Assembly (NCBI GenBank): GCA_021234155.1 | Contig: JAJEKV010000003.1 | Coordinates: 12,519,819-12,583,818 of the forward strand | DNA length: 64,000 nucleotides | Direction: 5' to 3' | Source: Isoetes taiwanensis | Taxonomy: Eukaryota; Streptophyta; Lycopodiopsida; Isoetales; Isoetaceae | Part shown: positions 23,219-35,342 of the stretch, in pieces | How positions within the stretch are numbered: position 1 is the first letter of the stretch | Layout: every line of letters starts with the position of its first letter | Translations under genes and position numbers: made by a program | Notes under the pieces: generated by a model | Seen by the model: the letters and a program-made list of their open reading frames with translations, nothing else | Told to the model about the DNA's origin: nothing | The model's database searches: none

Positions 23219-24985
23219 TGTTCATAATGTACAAGAATAATTTTAAAAAATATAACAGTACTGAATAACATATATAATGTATGTAATGTGCGTCGGTTAT
23301 TATACTGAATAATTATTGTACAATCAGTTAGCAATGTTTTCGCAAAGATTTATACATCCATGGTAGGCAAGGGAAAATGACAATCACAGTCGAGCGTATG
23401 GACAAGCAGATGATTATTCAATGCCAGACCATTTAGCAACCTTGAAGGTATTATTAGAGGGAGCAAGGTCTAGGTAATAAAAGATTTATTCATTTAACAA
23501 AAGTCTTCGACCGTGTTAGACAACCGAGTTGCAAGTCTCTTTATTTTCAAATGCGGTATTTTGCCTCTATAACTGTGTTGTCATTGAGCCTTCTTTTTCT
23601 TACACAACCAAACGATATAGATTCCTCAATATCCTGAAGTACATTATGTCCTCATCAAAGGCTAGAATAATACATGCATTGCATACGCATATTATCACAG
23701 CCTTATTACTTTACAAGCTCTTAAGTTACCTCATAGTGTTGGAATACCCAGATGCTTGTGTGTTCCATCGGTTCTAGATCGGGAGAAAAGGTCTGCAACA
23801 AACACTATTGGCTTGTGTTTTTTAGTAGCTTTCTTTCCTTTTATTTTTTTGGTGCTCTGGATTTAGGTTTTTGTTATCCTTGCAGTTCTTTTTCCATCCA
23901 AGTTCTAGCTATATTGCTCGATGGAAGGTTGTTTGTCAATGTCTGGAATAGAGGCCATTTTCTCCAGTTTGCAAACTCTTCAGTTCTACTAGATTTCTGA
24001 CTCAAGAACTGCTTTTTGTGTTGCCATAAGCAAAGACTATATGATAATTGAATGCTGTGGAACTGTTTATTGAGTTTTCTTGTTTCATGTGACTCTTGCT
24101 TGGTTGTATTTGTTATTGTTCAATTTAGAAGGATTGGGAAAGCATTTCTAAAGTCTATGTGGCTGCTTCAAAACCAGTGGTAATCCCCACGTCGTCGTAC
24201 GAGGAGGAACCATACATCTCTAGAACGCCGCCGCGATGCGGATTCTTCCTATCAGGGACTCAATAAGGAATGCACAATGTAAGATTCATAAATTAATACA
24301 TATTCTCTTAGCATGCTGCCGAAATTCAAATTACTACGATTAAAATAGCAACTCAAATCCATCTGCCTAGCCTTCTTCCCAACCCTGCAGTTCTGCTAGT
24401 TTTTTTTTTTTTATTTTGGATCTCAAATTATTTTAGGCTTTGAAGTTCTCCTATTCGGCCTAGTATTGCATAGTTATTTTCGGCCAGTTACCTTTTAGGG
24501 TTCTCGACCAGTTTTCCTTACAAACAGAGGTCTGGAGATGCGTTGCTGAACATAAGACTCCATAAAATAAGGCAAGGAGCTTGCAGGGTCTGGAGATGCG
24601 TTGCTGAACAAAGTCCATAAATTAAGACAAGGGGCTTGCAAGGCCCCGGGTTCATCTGCGAAATTTCAAAATCTGTTGGTCTTGAAATTTGTTCATTTCA
24701 GAACCCTTCTTCACCTATTTTCATATCTGGAAATGTATATGTGAGCTTCATAGGCTCTGTGTTGACAGATGTATTCAACATAATAATTGAAGGACGGATT
24801 TGAATTATTTTTTTGGCAGGGGCAGAATGACGTTGACTGCGCTAGCCAAGTAAATATGATATCCAACTTGCTTTTGGAAATGTATCAGAAGGCTTGGAAG
24901 TAAAAATAGGATGCATAGCAGGCATTTCTGTATTATTGATATGATTATGGAGCATGGGCTTGACAGCACAATGTCTTAATACACA
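23219..24985. other. No supported gene; one 59-bp tandem duplication
   Basis: Positions 24530-24645 hold two copies of a unit with GGTCTGGAGATGCGTTGCTG. The GC-rich piece at 24185-24260 has a possible frame (RRRTRRNHTSLERRRDADSS) that could be further cryptochrome tail or another fragment. It is too short to assign. Confidence 0.4.
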
Positions 24986-25705
24986 AGAGTTTAATGCCCT
25001 GCAAGATTTTGCAAAGGCCCTGGAGATTTCCAACTGGGATTTAAGCACTCAACCTGACCCATGTATTGGCCAGCTTAAATCCATCCAAAAATTAGGCTTT
25101 GGCACTAATCTACTTTATGGAAGCATTTCTGCTGAGATTGGAAGCATGAGCAGCTTATTGAATTTGCACTTGGATAATAACAAGTTCAAAAATTTGGCCT
25201 TGGCAATAACCTATTTTATGGCAGCAAAGAGCTTTTCTAAATCCAGAGCCCACAAGATTTTGCAATTCCAGGCTAATAAAGTTCAATCCAACATGCCCCA
25301 ATCCAGGTGAGTCCTCATCCAAAATGTAGCACTTATGTGCTTTTCAATCAAAATGTTGATTTCAAAATGATTGCTTACTTAGTTCTGGGACAGGTGAAAT
25401 TTTTCATTTCTTTGAAAACGGGCTAATCAGGCTTTGTGCTGGAGGACAACATATTACTCTAGTTTACATTTGTTCACAGATCCCTGCTGAGATTGGAAGC
25501 ATGAACAACTTATTGAATTTGCACTTGGATAATAACAATTTTACTGGTTCAATATTCCATAGCAAATTTGACCCGCTTGCTAGACCGCCTTTTAGCTACC
25601 AATTCTTCAACAGGGACCATTCCAGCGGAGCTTGGAAGATTAAAAGATGTGACTAAAGTGTGGCTTCATTCTAACAATCCTGAAGTTGGAACTGTGTTAT
25701 CTTAA
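24986..25705 (+). pseudogene. Leucine-rich-repeat receptor-like protein fragment
   Basis: The first block (EFNALQDFAKALEISNWDLS, then DPCIGQLKSI) resembles the LRR N-terminal cap of plant LRR receptor kinases. It is followed by AEIGSMSSLLNLHLDNNKF. A second block at about 25475-25705 repeats this as AEIGSMNNLLNLHLDNNNFTG, then, after a one-base shift near 25556, continues SIANLTRLLDRLL, TGTIPAELGRLKDVTKVWLH and ends at a TAA. No kinase or membrane segment is seen. The near-identical LRR in both blocks shows an internal duplication. Confidence 0.65.
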
Positions 25706-25934
25706 GAAGTTGAAGTGTCCAGGTATATACTGAAATACTATATATATTTTTTATTCTATCTCCTTTGCCATAAGCATCTAGCAGCTTTTGTGATACCTCG
25801 TATTCTATATATGTGCAGCAACTTGCAGATACAGCCTGCACAATCTTTGCTAGATGCCGATGATAATCCATTTGATCGATAGAATGAATTTGCTAGCACA
25901 ATACATTATTCTGTTAAAGTGGTCTTTGTCAAAT

Positions 25935-25963
25935 GATGGAAGGAAGGAAGGAAGGAAGGAAGG
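25935..25963 (+). repeat. (GGAA)n microsatellite
   Basis: About seven GGAA units interrupt unremarkable AT-rich sequence. Confidence 0.9.
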
Positions 25964-26029
25964 TACTTTTATCGTCCACGGAGACCAATCGGTCTATGGG
26001 ACCCAATACAAAAACGCAGCAAGCGGATT

Positions 26030-26085
26030 ACTGCCCGGATTAAAAAACCCCCGCCCCGAAGGGTTTCGAGGGAAAAACCGTGGCG
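26030..26085 (-). repeat. AAACCC-GGGTTT hairpin module of the hairpin-ended transposons
   Basis: The sequence GGATTAAAAAACCCCCGCCC, then GAAGGGTTTCGAGGG, matches the tract present in the composite transposons at about 2120-2160, 2990-3035 and 60640-60680. It marks another remnant of that family, inserted just before the second LINE relic. Confidence 0.55.
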
Positions 26086-26149
26086 ACAATCGAATCAAAA
26101 TGCAATTAATGCTAATCATATAAAATCACGAAACATCCCAATATATCTG

Positions 26150-28355
26150 ATCATGCACCACCCCCGTAGTGCCTAGTCGTTGACTGACCCGGCGGGGGCA
26201 AAGGTGACCTCGCAGTCCGATTACCTCTGGATGTATGACCCGGGGGCCGCGACTTGACGGTGTGTTCATCGGCAAATGCAAAGGCACGCGTCCGGCCGTA
26301 CTAAGGGGCGTGTCCGCCCGGATCCGACCAACTCTTCTCGGAAAGTGTGAGACTCATCCTCAATGGCACCCGCTTGACAAAGATCGGCGAGCACGTCCCG
26401 GCGGGCTCCCCAATCCACCCGCCCGTTTCGATCACGAAGATGGTGGGCACCGTCTGCGAATGGAGGCAATGAGTCTCGGCTTTTTCGGGCGGTAGGAACG
26501 CAGTAGAGGCAAATTTGTGGGCCCGAGCTGGCAGGGGGTTGATGTGCTCCTTGTAATGGGCCATTTGACCTGCTCTAGAGCAATGGGGTCCCGTGAGCTT
26601 GCCAAAAACAAGCATCTAGGTACTCCATGACTTGTGGCGATCGTGCATTGCGCCCGGTATGCATCGGTGCTCTGCCGCGTTCCATCTGGCGAACCAGCGA
26701 TCTCTCTTACCCCTCCAGCAGCCCTAAGCAAATGGACTCATGGCCCGCGATTAAAGCCCGAGTCGGGGGCCCAGAGCATCACCCATAGTAACCACTTTCT
26801 GAAAATAGGCGATGTGTCTATCAAGGGCTGCCGTGAAAAAAGCAAGAATCCGGTTTCTGCCAACCCGAATCGATAATCTTTGAAGGTTTCACCCAAGTGC
26901 CGTGCCAAAAAATGCCTTACGCACCTGCTCCAAGTCATTCAGTTCGCCAAAGAGACGTAGGGCCCCAAACCTCGACCCGTCTGAAGGACCGGGGCCGACC
27001 CCATTCGGAACAGATGTGACCGATGGCCCCAATCATATAGCTCGCACGGTGGATGCCATTGTGTGCATGGCATAAAAGCGCCTTCGACTGGCTGTCACCC
27101 AAGCGGATAGACGCCTCCAAACAGAGCGCGAGGGAGGGGAACTCCACCCCTAGGTACTTGTAGGTGGCCGTGGCGTCCACGCAGTCCCCCCGATATGTGA
27201 GTCGCGGGGAGGCATGGGGTGACGTGAAGAGGATATGAGAACCACCACGGTCTTGGCGATTGACGCCAAGATGTCTAGCGACAAAATGTGTCTAGGGCAT
27301 CCGGTGAGACCGCATAGCTTCGGGTGTGGGCCGCGGGCCAACATCGTCCCGCATAGATGAGTCATGCGGATGACCGGTGCAAAAGTCAGATGCCATCCCC
27401 CATGCTTCGATAAGCCGTGGCTCTAACCGATCAATGTAGAGGCCAAAAAGTGTTGGCGAGGGGGCAACCTCTGCCGGACCTCGATACCTCTTGGTGAATG
27501 CTTGCCCCGCCGGTGCATCCTGCCAAAACAACTCTCATACAACTCAGTATATGGCATTCTCGCGACAATGCCTCATGAGCCCCATTTGGACGCAGTCCTA
27601 GCCTGACTTTTTCCTTGGGACCGTATCAAAAGCTTTGCTTTGTCCACAAAGCGAAAAGAATACAAGTCCGGTAAATCATGATTCCGATTACGTTCATCAA
27701 TCGATGCCGCAGCGTAGATATGGTCAATCGTTGAGTGGCGTGGTCGTTGCCTCAAACTGTGTGAGGGCTTCGCGACATCCACCTACAATGTGGGTCAATC
27801 GCTACTTTTCGAGAATGCCGATAGCTTTGGCAAATCCGAATCGACCATGATCGTCCCCGGGTAATTGGCGGATTCAAAGCAGGGTCGTCCACATTTTTTG
27901 AATGGGAACAACCACGCTTGTGGTCCATTGTCGGGGAAACCTCCCCGCAATGCTTTTTGAACGTGGTAGTGAGGGCCAGGCACAAGCGGGCGCCTCGCCC
28001 ACTTGAGTAACTTCGCTACTATTTTTCATACCATCGAGGTCACCGCCTTCCCATTAGCTAGCGTAGCCGTGTGCCCTCCTCAACATCCTCGGCCCACGAG
28101 AACCAATGGGGGCCATCCCCGTGGGGGTATGGGCGTCTGGCGTCCTTTTGCGGGTCATAGAGCTGCTGCAAGTACTGTTCCCACTACCCGGGTGTGATGT
28201 CCCCCGTAGGCTGGGCTGGCCTTCGAAGCACTCTGCGCCAAAAGGTTCGAGGATGAGTGTCCAGCAGGCCGAACATCTCCCCCTGATGCTTGGCAAGATA
28301 CCACGCCTTTGTGTCCTTCAGATGGGCAGACTTCAGTTTACTCCCACCATTCTTG
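26150..28355 (-). pseudogene. Heavily decayed LINE, minus strand
   Basis: This GC-rich region translates in shifting minus-strand frames to pieces that follow the order of the LINE at 13401-14745. They are FGLLDTHPRTFWRRVLRRPA upstream of the RT; ANYPGTIMVDSDLPKLSAFS; PRHSTIDHIYAA with YSFRFVDKA; PSPTLFGLYIDRLEP; and TYKYLGVEFPSLALCLEAS with RRVEVWGPTSLW. The YADD block is not recognisable. Almost every block needs a frame change. The region extends further upstream than the first copy and includes part of the linker before the RT domain. It is markedly GC-richer than its neighbours. Confidence 0.75.
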
Positions 28356-28740
28356 TGGCAATTGGAAACTTCTATACTGAAAGTTGTGTAGAACTCATAT
28401 TTTTTATTTCCAACTGATGGCTTCTATCTTACTAAAAGTTATGCTTGAGGGATTTTATTGAATACTTATGCAACAAGTACCTTCCTTTTTGTTGCCAACA
28501 AGCACAATGTTTCTTGATGCTCTGTTTTAAGTTTTTATTTGTTGTTCTCAAAGGGTTGATGCTCTTGTTTTAAGTTCTTATTTTCCGTTCAAGTTCTTAA
28601 GCGGAGCATGGCGTAACCTTTTTTTACTGCTTGTATCATATTTGTGTATGTGTGTAAGAGGTGCTTGTATGATATTTGTAATACAAGACTGTATGCCATC
28701 TTCGAGAAGATACATGATGGTATAGTTTCATTTGCTTATG

Positions 28741-28860
28741 TTAGGGCCCGAAGGGCCCAATTTTTTTTTTAACATAACTACCATTAACATTAACAACACA
28801 AACCATTGCATTCAATAACTTTAAATAAAAAATCCCCCTAAAACCCCCTTCGGTTTGGGT
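28741..28860 (-). repeat. MITE-flanking repeat with GGGCCC hairpin, inverted copy
   Basis: This is the reverse complement of 540-690, starting GGGCCCGAAGGGCCC followed by a T run and ending next to the MITE left terminus. Confidence 0.7.
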
Positions 28861-29100
28861 GCATATTCACACGGGGGTTACCTAGGGCAGCGAGAGCCCC
28901 TAATAACTTACAATACATGTACAAAATTAATACCATTAAGTATATCCCCTCAAACCTTATAGTATTTTGCAAATTTTAATATACAGCATATAAAAACTTG
29001 TACGGGCATACCCCACAAACGAGGTCTAGATCAAGGAATAAATGGCAAATATGCCCATCGGACAACTCTCGGTGCCCAGAGTAACCCTCCGTGTGAATAT
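28861..29100 (+). mobile_element. MITE copy 2, complete, 240 bp
   Basis: The left terminus GCATATTCACACGGGGGTTA and the right terminus (reverse complement ATATTCACACGGAGGGTTAC) form imperfect inverted repeats of about 38 bp. The body matches copy 1 in direct orientation. It has no coding capacity. Confidence 0.8.
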
Positions 29101-30300
29101 CAATCCGTTGAAGTAAAACCTCTAATCCAAATTTGTTCCTTCATCATTATCCATCCCATCTGGAACATCCCAATTGAATTTACTACTAGATTGCTTTTCA
29201 CTAATCTGATCCCCCAACCTGTTTAAAGATCGATCCCCCGCTAATAGGGGATGACTAACGCAATTCAGCCTCGATAACGAGAAAACGAAGGGCCCGATGC
29301 ATGTGGAATGTTGGAAGGCAGACGGGAGAGGCGGGGGAGGGGGAGGGGAGCTCGTGATCATGATTCGTGTGGGAATATCCGCGACAACAAGTCCTACAGA
29401 TCCTCGCTAGCAGGGGCCTATGACACACAAAAGGGATTAGTTGGCACGCCAGCGGGGAAAACCTTCCACGTTGGCTGGTGGGTGGGCAACACGACGGGGG
29501 CTCGTGGACCCTCCTAGGTTTGGCCAGCCAATTCTCAGTTGATTTTGACTTCTTTGGCGGGAATTTTGGCAATTCTCTCAAGAGGAATCCAATGGTCCAT
29601 CATTCGAAGAAATCCGACAATTTTGGGGGCATCAATTGAAAATTGGCCCCTTAAGTGCTCGAAACATGGAGACCCTCTCCTACTTCTAGACGAAGCAAAA
29701 TCGTCCTCCATTGTGGATTATTGAGATTAGTATTTATTGCTTTATGGACTTTGAACTTGGCATGTAATCAAAGAAGGCACAACAATTGCATCAGACCACT
29801 CGACATGAATTTTGGTTTGGTTTTTACTGCTGAAGATGTTGGTGGCTAAATCTAGAGAATGACTAAATTTTAGTTATTAGCTGAGGGGATATTCTAAAAT
29901 ATACTCTAAACTGTAGCATCCCAACCCAAGTATCAAATACCACCAGTGGAATTTTAGCCTAAAATTGCTTTCTCGCCTTGGAGGATTATTGTAGGGTTCA
30001 CATGGGCGGCAGATTGGGCGTTATTGAGAAGCGGTTGTTTAGCTAGCTGACCTAAAAATTTTAGCCCGTTCAAATTTTCAGCTCGCAATGGTTATTTTGC
30101 GAAGATGAGGCAGACATTTTACCTCAATGCTAATTCCGCTGGAAGTAAGCCACGACTTATTTTATTTCTACACCATGTGAACCGGCCATATAAACTACCC
30201 CTATGCAACCAACAGATGACATTAATATATATCGCTTGAGGATCAAAGCAACCAACCAGCAAACAACCTCATTCAAGGAGTGCGCGCCAGGGGAGCCATA
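29101..30300. other. No supported gene
   Basis: Frames around 29255-29581 are low-complexity (Pro/Ser-rich from a GGGAGG tract). This stretch forms the upstream region of the SDR gene. Confidence 0.4.
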
Positions 30301-30310
30301 ATAAATTGAC

Positions 30311-30320
30311 ATATATATAC
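30311..30320 (+). promoter_or_regulatory. Putative TATA box of the SDR gene
   Basis: ATATATATAC lies about 145 bp upstream of the SDR start codon, a reasonable distance for a plant core promoter with a short 5' UTR. Confidence 0.4.
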
Positions 30321-30462
30321 AATTTCTGCCCGGATGCTTTTTTTTTAATGCATGGTCTTTTTTTAAAATGGGAAAGACGGCAAGGAGACGGAGGGTTCTC
30401 TGTGTCTATCGCTCTTTGGTCCTCCTGGAGTTCTGCTCATTTGGAGTGAGGCGTCCATAGCT

Positions 30463-31657
30463 ATGGCGATGGAGGACGCATTATCCAGGTACGCACTCAT
30501 TCGCAACAGCATTGCAATTTTTGGAAAACATATCAACTGCTTAGCAGAGATGTGTGCTTCGGCATGAATTTTTCTGCTTAGATGGTGGACAAAAGAAACA
30601 GTAGCTGTTGTCACCGGATCAAATAGGGGAATAGGTCTTGAAATCGCGCGGCAGCTTGCTAGTAATGGGCTTTCTGTAGTTCTGACATCCAGAGATATAA
30701 ACTCTGGCCTCGCAGCTGTGAAACAGCTTAAACAAGAGGGCCTAGAAGTGGCTTTTCATCCGCTCGATATTTCAGACCAAGATTCGGTGGACAAATTCCT
30801 TAGCTGGCTCAAGGAACAATATCAAGATGGTATTGATATACTGGTAATACCGTGTTTGCAATGTGGAATCAGTAATATTGTGTTTGCAATGTGGATGCTT
30901 TTGTTCTGATATAATATGCCCTACAGATCAATAATGCTGGAGTCTTGACGGTTTCCGAGGAGAATAAAGTGCAGAGAGCTAAACATGTTATAAATACAAA
31001 CTACTATGGAACCAAAAGGATGATAGAGGCTTCCATTCCTATGATGAAGCATTCTTCTGCTGGAGCTCGTATAATTAATCTGAGCTCTGTGGGAAGCCGC
31101 CTTGATGTAAGCATCTGCAGCACTTATCTATTCTTTATGTACAATGTTAAACAACTCTAATGTTCTCCAATTTGATGCCTTAGCTTATCAACAATAGCTG
31201 GAAAGAACAACTTAATTCTGTCGAAGAGCTAACAGAAAAAGATATAGACACGTTCATTGGGGCCTTTCTAGACGCTGTTTCCAAGGACGAAATTTCAAAG
31301 GGCGGTTGGCCTGAACTTAGCTATGCAGACTATAGCATATCAAAGATGGCCTTGAATGCATATGCCAGGATTACTGCAAGAGATCTCTCCTTGAGACCCA
31401 TAGGAGAAGTTATTTCTATGAGTTGCATGTGCCCAGGTCGCACAAGTAGTGGAATGTCTCCAAACAGAGGGCACCCTGTAACAGTTGGAGCAGACACAGC
31501 AGTGTGGCTTGCACTTCTCCCATCTTCCTTGTTGACATCTGGGAAATTCTTTGTGAAAAGAACTGAAGTTGATTTTCTCCAAGTTCCCTTGTATGCAGCC
31601 GATCAATTGTTTTATAGTTTGACAGACATGGAAAATTTTGTAAAAAGCAAGCAATAA
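30463..31657 (+). CDS. Short-chain dehydrogenase/reductase, intact, four exons
   Basis: Exons 30463-30488, 30582-30843, 30927-31106 and 31184-31657 join in frame through GT-AG introns to give 313 residues. This is close to the usual 295-315 of plant carbonyl-reductase or menthol-dehydrogenase-like SDRs. The classical fold is complete: TGSNRGIG (residues 20-27) for the dinucleotide, NNAG (98-101), a catalytic Asn in VINTNYYG (about 121), Ser in NLSSVGS (149/150), and YSISK with Tyr206 and Lys210. The Rossmann start and single-domain length imply a soluble NADP(H)-dependent reductase of a carbonyl compound. The substrate cannot be read from the sequence. No signal peptide is evident. The start at 30463 was chosen because it is the first in-frame ATG and the 26-nt first exon splices perfectly. 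It is the only gene in the window without visible damage. Confidence 0.9.
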
Positions 31658-31787
31658 CAGTTTTTCAAAGCCAGTCCCATGTTGAGCCAGGCATGTGCAC
31701 TGCTGGCTGCCTCAAGGCAACAATAAGATCTGAGATTTCCATTTCTTATGTTGCTATTTTCTAATGAACAGTGCTGGCAAGCTGTTC

Positions 31788-31793
31788 AATAAA
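31788..31793 (+). terminator. AATAAA polyadenylation signal of the SDR gene
   Basis: AATAAA lies 130 bp after the SDR stop codon. Confidence 0.6.
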
Positions 31794-31809
31794 TGGACTA
31801 TAGTTATTC

Positions 31810-32118
31810 ATGTTTTGTCCTAGTTGTTTGTATGCTAAGTGCAGCGAAATTCGGGCCATCATTTGGACCAGGAGGTACAACTATGATTATGAAGTAGAAG
31901 TCTTTGATCAGGGGATTCCTTATACTATGCTACCAACAAGGGGCTTAAATCCATGCTACCAGGAAATTATACGATCCAGTGTGGAATCAGATGTTCAAGT
32001 GCTGGAATTTGATGGCATGTCTGTAATTTCAAATATTGACAAATTTTCAGGCAGAGAACTATGCATTGCAAGAAGACTTATGATATTGATTAAAAGGAAC
32101 AAGACACAGGGACCTTGA
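31810..32118 (+). other. Unrecognised 102-codon open frame
   Basis: The frame includes IIWTRRYNYDYEVEVFDQGI and PTRGLNPCYQEIIRSSVESD. The composition is plausible for protein, but there is no known motif, no promoter gap after the SDR poly(A) signal and no partner exon. It may be SDR 3' flank that is open by chance. Confidence 0.2.
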
Positions 32119-32574
32119 CTCGTGATTGAAAGTGCTGCCTTAGACGGTTCGAGTATAACAATATCTTGTTTTTAAGCCTTTTTAATGAATAATGATGCCC
32201 AACTCATGCAATGAGGGCCCAAAACAAGTGAAAGCAGCCGCCTGACTTATTACATGTTCGAATTAAATAACATTCGTTGGCCTGCTATTCGTTGAAAGCC
32301 TGTCAAATGCGCATTAAACGAGGCTTGCATATCCTGAGACATATTGTCATTTGAAAGTAAGGTAAGGCTTGCATATCCTAAGACATTGTAAAATAAGGTA
32401 AGGTTAGCTGTTACACATTTGTGTACTTCTGGTCGTGAGTTTCAATTGCTGTATTAATCAATACTTGAGAATATGAGGAATTAAGTGGCGTGCTCTCTTT
32501 AATTAGTTTCTTTCTTTGTAAATTTTACTAAATCCTACATCATAGGAGTTTTTTTTTTGCCTTCGCCAAAGCAG

Positions 32575-32660
32575 GACCATAAGGCAATGGTAGAGGTAAG
32601 ATGAGTTTGTAAGATGTGACCATAAGGCAATGGTAGAGGTAAGATGAGTTTGTAAGATGT
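32575..32660 (+). repeat. 43-bp perfect tandem duplication
   Basis: Two identical units, each containing CCATAAGGCAATGGTAGAGG, lie back to back. Their identity suggests a recent event. Confidence 0.85.
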
Positions 32661-33480
32661 GAGCATCTTCAAATAAGATGCTTAGATTGTAGATGTTTCT
32701 CATTTTATCTCTATTTTTTTTGTCAAAAATACTTGGAATAGTTCTTGCTCTCGCTACATGTGCGTTTTTTAGCATCATTGCCCTTCTTGTAACTAATTTT
32801 GTCTCGAGATTGTCTGTTGACGATAGTAATCCGGGTTTGTAGTGTCTCTAAGGAGGTTTAGAGCAGGGCCAGAGGTTTGCAGCAGGATCGGGGGGTCTGC
32901 AACTAGGCAAAAGGTTCTGCTATAGCATGGTTGGAAGGTCTGCAATAAGGCAGAGGGATCCGCAGCAGGAAACCTGTAACAGTAGGATTTGTAACAGTTT
33001 TCTCTTCTGTTATATTTCTGTTTTTTAGTGTTAAATAGCTCTATAGATCAAAGGTATTTAAGATTGCCATGAATTGAAGGTATTTTTCATTCAATAATTA
33101 GTAGGCTTGCCTTTATTGAGGGATTTCACTTCCTTCCTCGCATATCCATGTGATTGTCTATGTCATCCAAATCAATTTTGTCCATTAAATCTGTTAATTT
33201 ATGCATTCACGGCCAAGAAAATTCAAAACTCTCTAGAAAATTGTTATGGGTGCGTCTACCTCAAATGGTGCGAAAGGAAGAAGCGGTTTCTGAAGTCTAG
33301 GCTGTTCTGTTCATTACTTAAGGGAATCTCTGATTCCTCATTCAGTATGCTTGTAGTTCCTTTCTTCCGCGCCACTCCAAAGGATGAGATCATGCCAGGT
33401 GTCGTGCATGCATCTAGAATATTCTAGACCCCCTAAACTCAGTTCTTATAAAAAACATGTGAGACAATATCTTTGATACG
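32661..33480. other. No supported gene; degenerate GGTCTGCARCAGG repeat
   Basis: Positions 32855-32970 hold four or five loose copies of a motif like AGGTCTGCAACAGG. The rest has no clear content. Confidence 0.4.
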
Positions 33481-33490
33481 TATCAGTAGT

Positions 33491-33541
33491 GCACTTGGCG
33501 AAAGTGGATGACTTGTATCTAAAAAGTCGTGAGTTCAAATC
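33491..33541 (+). mobile_element. Possible tRNA-derived SINE remnant
   Basis: TGGCGAAAGTGG (A-box-like) and GAGTTCAAATC (B-box-like) are spaced about as in a tRNA. The arms do not pair well, so it is not a tRNA gene. Confidence 0.3.
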
Positions 33542-33699
33542 TTTTTTTGTGCAACTACCCTTTTGCATCCGTGCGACGACCATCTTTTGTACATATGAGC
33601 AGAATACTCGTGTGGTATGAACACCCATATGGTCATCACACCTCCTACAATGGCGATGAGTCCTCGGAGTTGGAGCTGGTGTACTCGAATTGGCTTATC

Positions 33700-34740
33700 T
33701 GAGTAACATTGGTAAAACTCCACAATTTTATTAGGAGCATTAGTCAGATTCTCTGCAGGCTCCCAAATTCTATTGCTTGGTGAGTAACCTCAATCGATGA
33801 AGTAATACAATCGCCGACACAGAAACTTGGAATTCAAAATCTCTCGAACCTCGAGCTCCTCATGATCATCAATTTCTATTGGTGCTGGTGGCAGAGGAAC
33901 GCGATCTGGGAAAAGATTAACTGTATAGGGTTCCAATAGCAAAACATAAAATACTGGATGGAGAATAGCTGGAATGCCACATCGCTGATCCAGATTGTGA
34001 TCCGGTATGGACCTAGTTAAGCTTGTTGCAGGGACGTGAGGTGGTCCCTATGAAGAAGCTAGACAAGGTCACCAATATGAAATGTAAGAGCTTCCTGCCA
34101 GGCATAATACCGATAGTGCTCCTGTGCCCAGAGAAGATGATGCTGAAGATCTGATTGAAGAGCCTGGAGTTTCCCAAGTCAAGACGGGGCAGTAGGATTG
34201 ACAGAGTCATTGCCAACAACACTAAGGAACCAATGAGGATGGTGGTTAGAGTTCAAAAAGAATGGAGTTTGGCCAATGGAAGTATGTACTAAGTTATTAT
34301 AGGCAACCACAACTAATAAAAGATAATCGACCCAATTATCCTGCTGATAACCGATAAAGCACCTCAAATATTGTTTCAAAGTCTGATTAGTACGCTCCAC
34401 TTACCCATTGCTTTTTGGATGATGTCGGAATGTCAGTGAGCGATTAATATGAAATGGCTCCAAAAGCCTGTAATAAACTAGGGTCCACGATCACTGACAA
34501 TAGTGTCGACAGCCTATGAAGTCTGACTACTTCACAAAGAAAAAGATCTGTTGTTCCTTCATTGATGATGGTGATGTTGGGAATAAAATGGGCTATCTTA
34601 GAGAAACGATCAACAATGACTATGATGGCATCATGATCTCGAGAGAATGGACAACTCCAGAATAAAGTCTACAGAAATACTATTCTAAGGTCCATCTGGA
34701 ATAGGCAGTGGCTGAAGAAGACCATGAAGAAGATGTCTTC
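33700..34740 (-). pseudogene. Ty3/gypsy chromovirus relic, distal part: integrase core and chromodomain
   Basis: Minus-strand frames give integrase pieces (GLLQPLPIPDGP, HDAIIVIVDRFSK, ERTNQTLKQYLRCFI, VVAYNNLVHTSIGQTPFF) and then a chromodomain (EELEVREILNSKF, IWEPAENLTNAP). The chromodomain places it in the chromovirus branch, whose integrase carries a C-terminal module that directs insertion to marked chromatin. Several stops and frame changes make it dead. The proximal part of the same element lies at 48352-49390; the 13.6-kb insert at 34741-48351 separates the two. Confidence 0.85.
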
Positions 34741-34756
34741 ATTAGGGCGGATTTGG

Positions 34757-35342
34757 GGTCTGAAAATGGCCTCCTATCAGCCATTCCACGTCATATTTCC
34801 GCTCCCTTTTTCCCATGCCACCTAGGATACCAAACTCTCATAATTACAGATTTGCTTGGAATATTCTTCCGGAATAAGGGGGATTGCACATTCATGGCGC
34901 CATATGTATTTAATTCTGTTGGTTGTCAGACGGACTGATGCAACACGTGGCGCTTCTAAAATGCCACTTGCATTATAGCATACCGGCAACTCATGACGGT
35001 GTCTCTTGGTAAGCGTGCTGGCCACCGCCTTCTACATTTCAAAAGTTGAATGTGTAGGTTGAAGCTTTGTATCGAATCGACTTTCATTTTCGAGGGCCAA
35101 GGTCTTTAACCGATCTTCACTTCATCCTAATACAGGCTTCCGCCCCTACAATTCCAAATTTGAATTTGCTTAATGTATAAAAGCATGGATTGTAGGAGAA
35201 TGGACTTTTCGATTTCCATATGCACGCTTGCAAATTTCAAAAACGGTTAGTATGGGACGTTCGCTCACACGGCGAATTGTGTTGGGGCATAAAAATACCA
35301 CACCTTGATTTCGCAACCGTGCGATCTACACAATGGAAGTTG
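34757..35342 (+). repeat. 600-bp direct repeat R1 (with TATA-like site)
   Basis: This repeat matches 36726-37331 throughout, from AAAATGGCCTCCTATCAGCC to the tract before ATGGAAG. It contains TGTATAAAAGCATGG at about 35178, a TATA-like site. It starts within the left terminus of the insert, so R2 is a second internal copy of that end. Confidence 0.75.

Noticed and set aside
29255-29581. 108-codon Pro/Ser-rich frame as a gene
   Set aside because: It is the shadow of a GGGAGG-rich low-complexity tract without splice sites or homologues.
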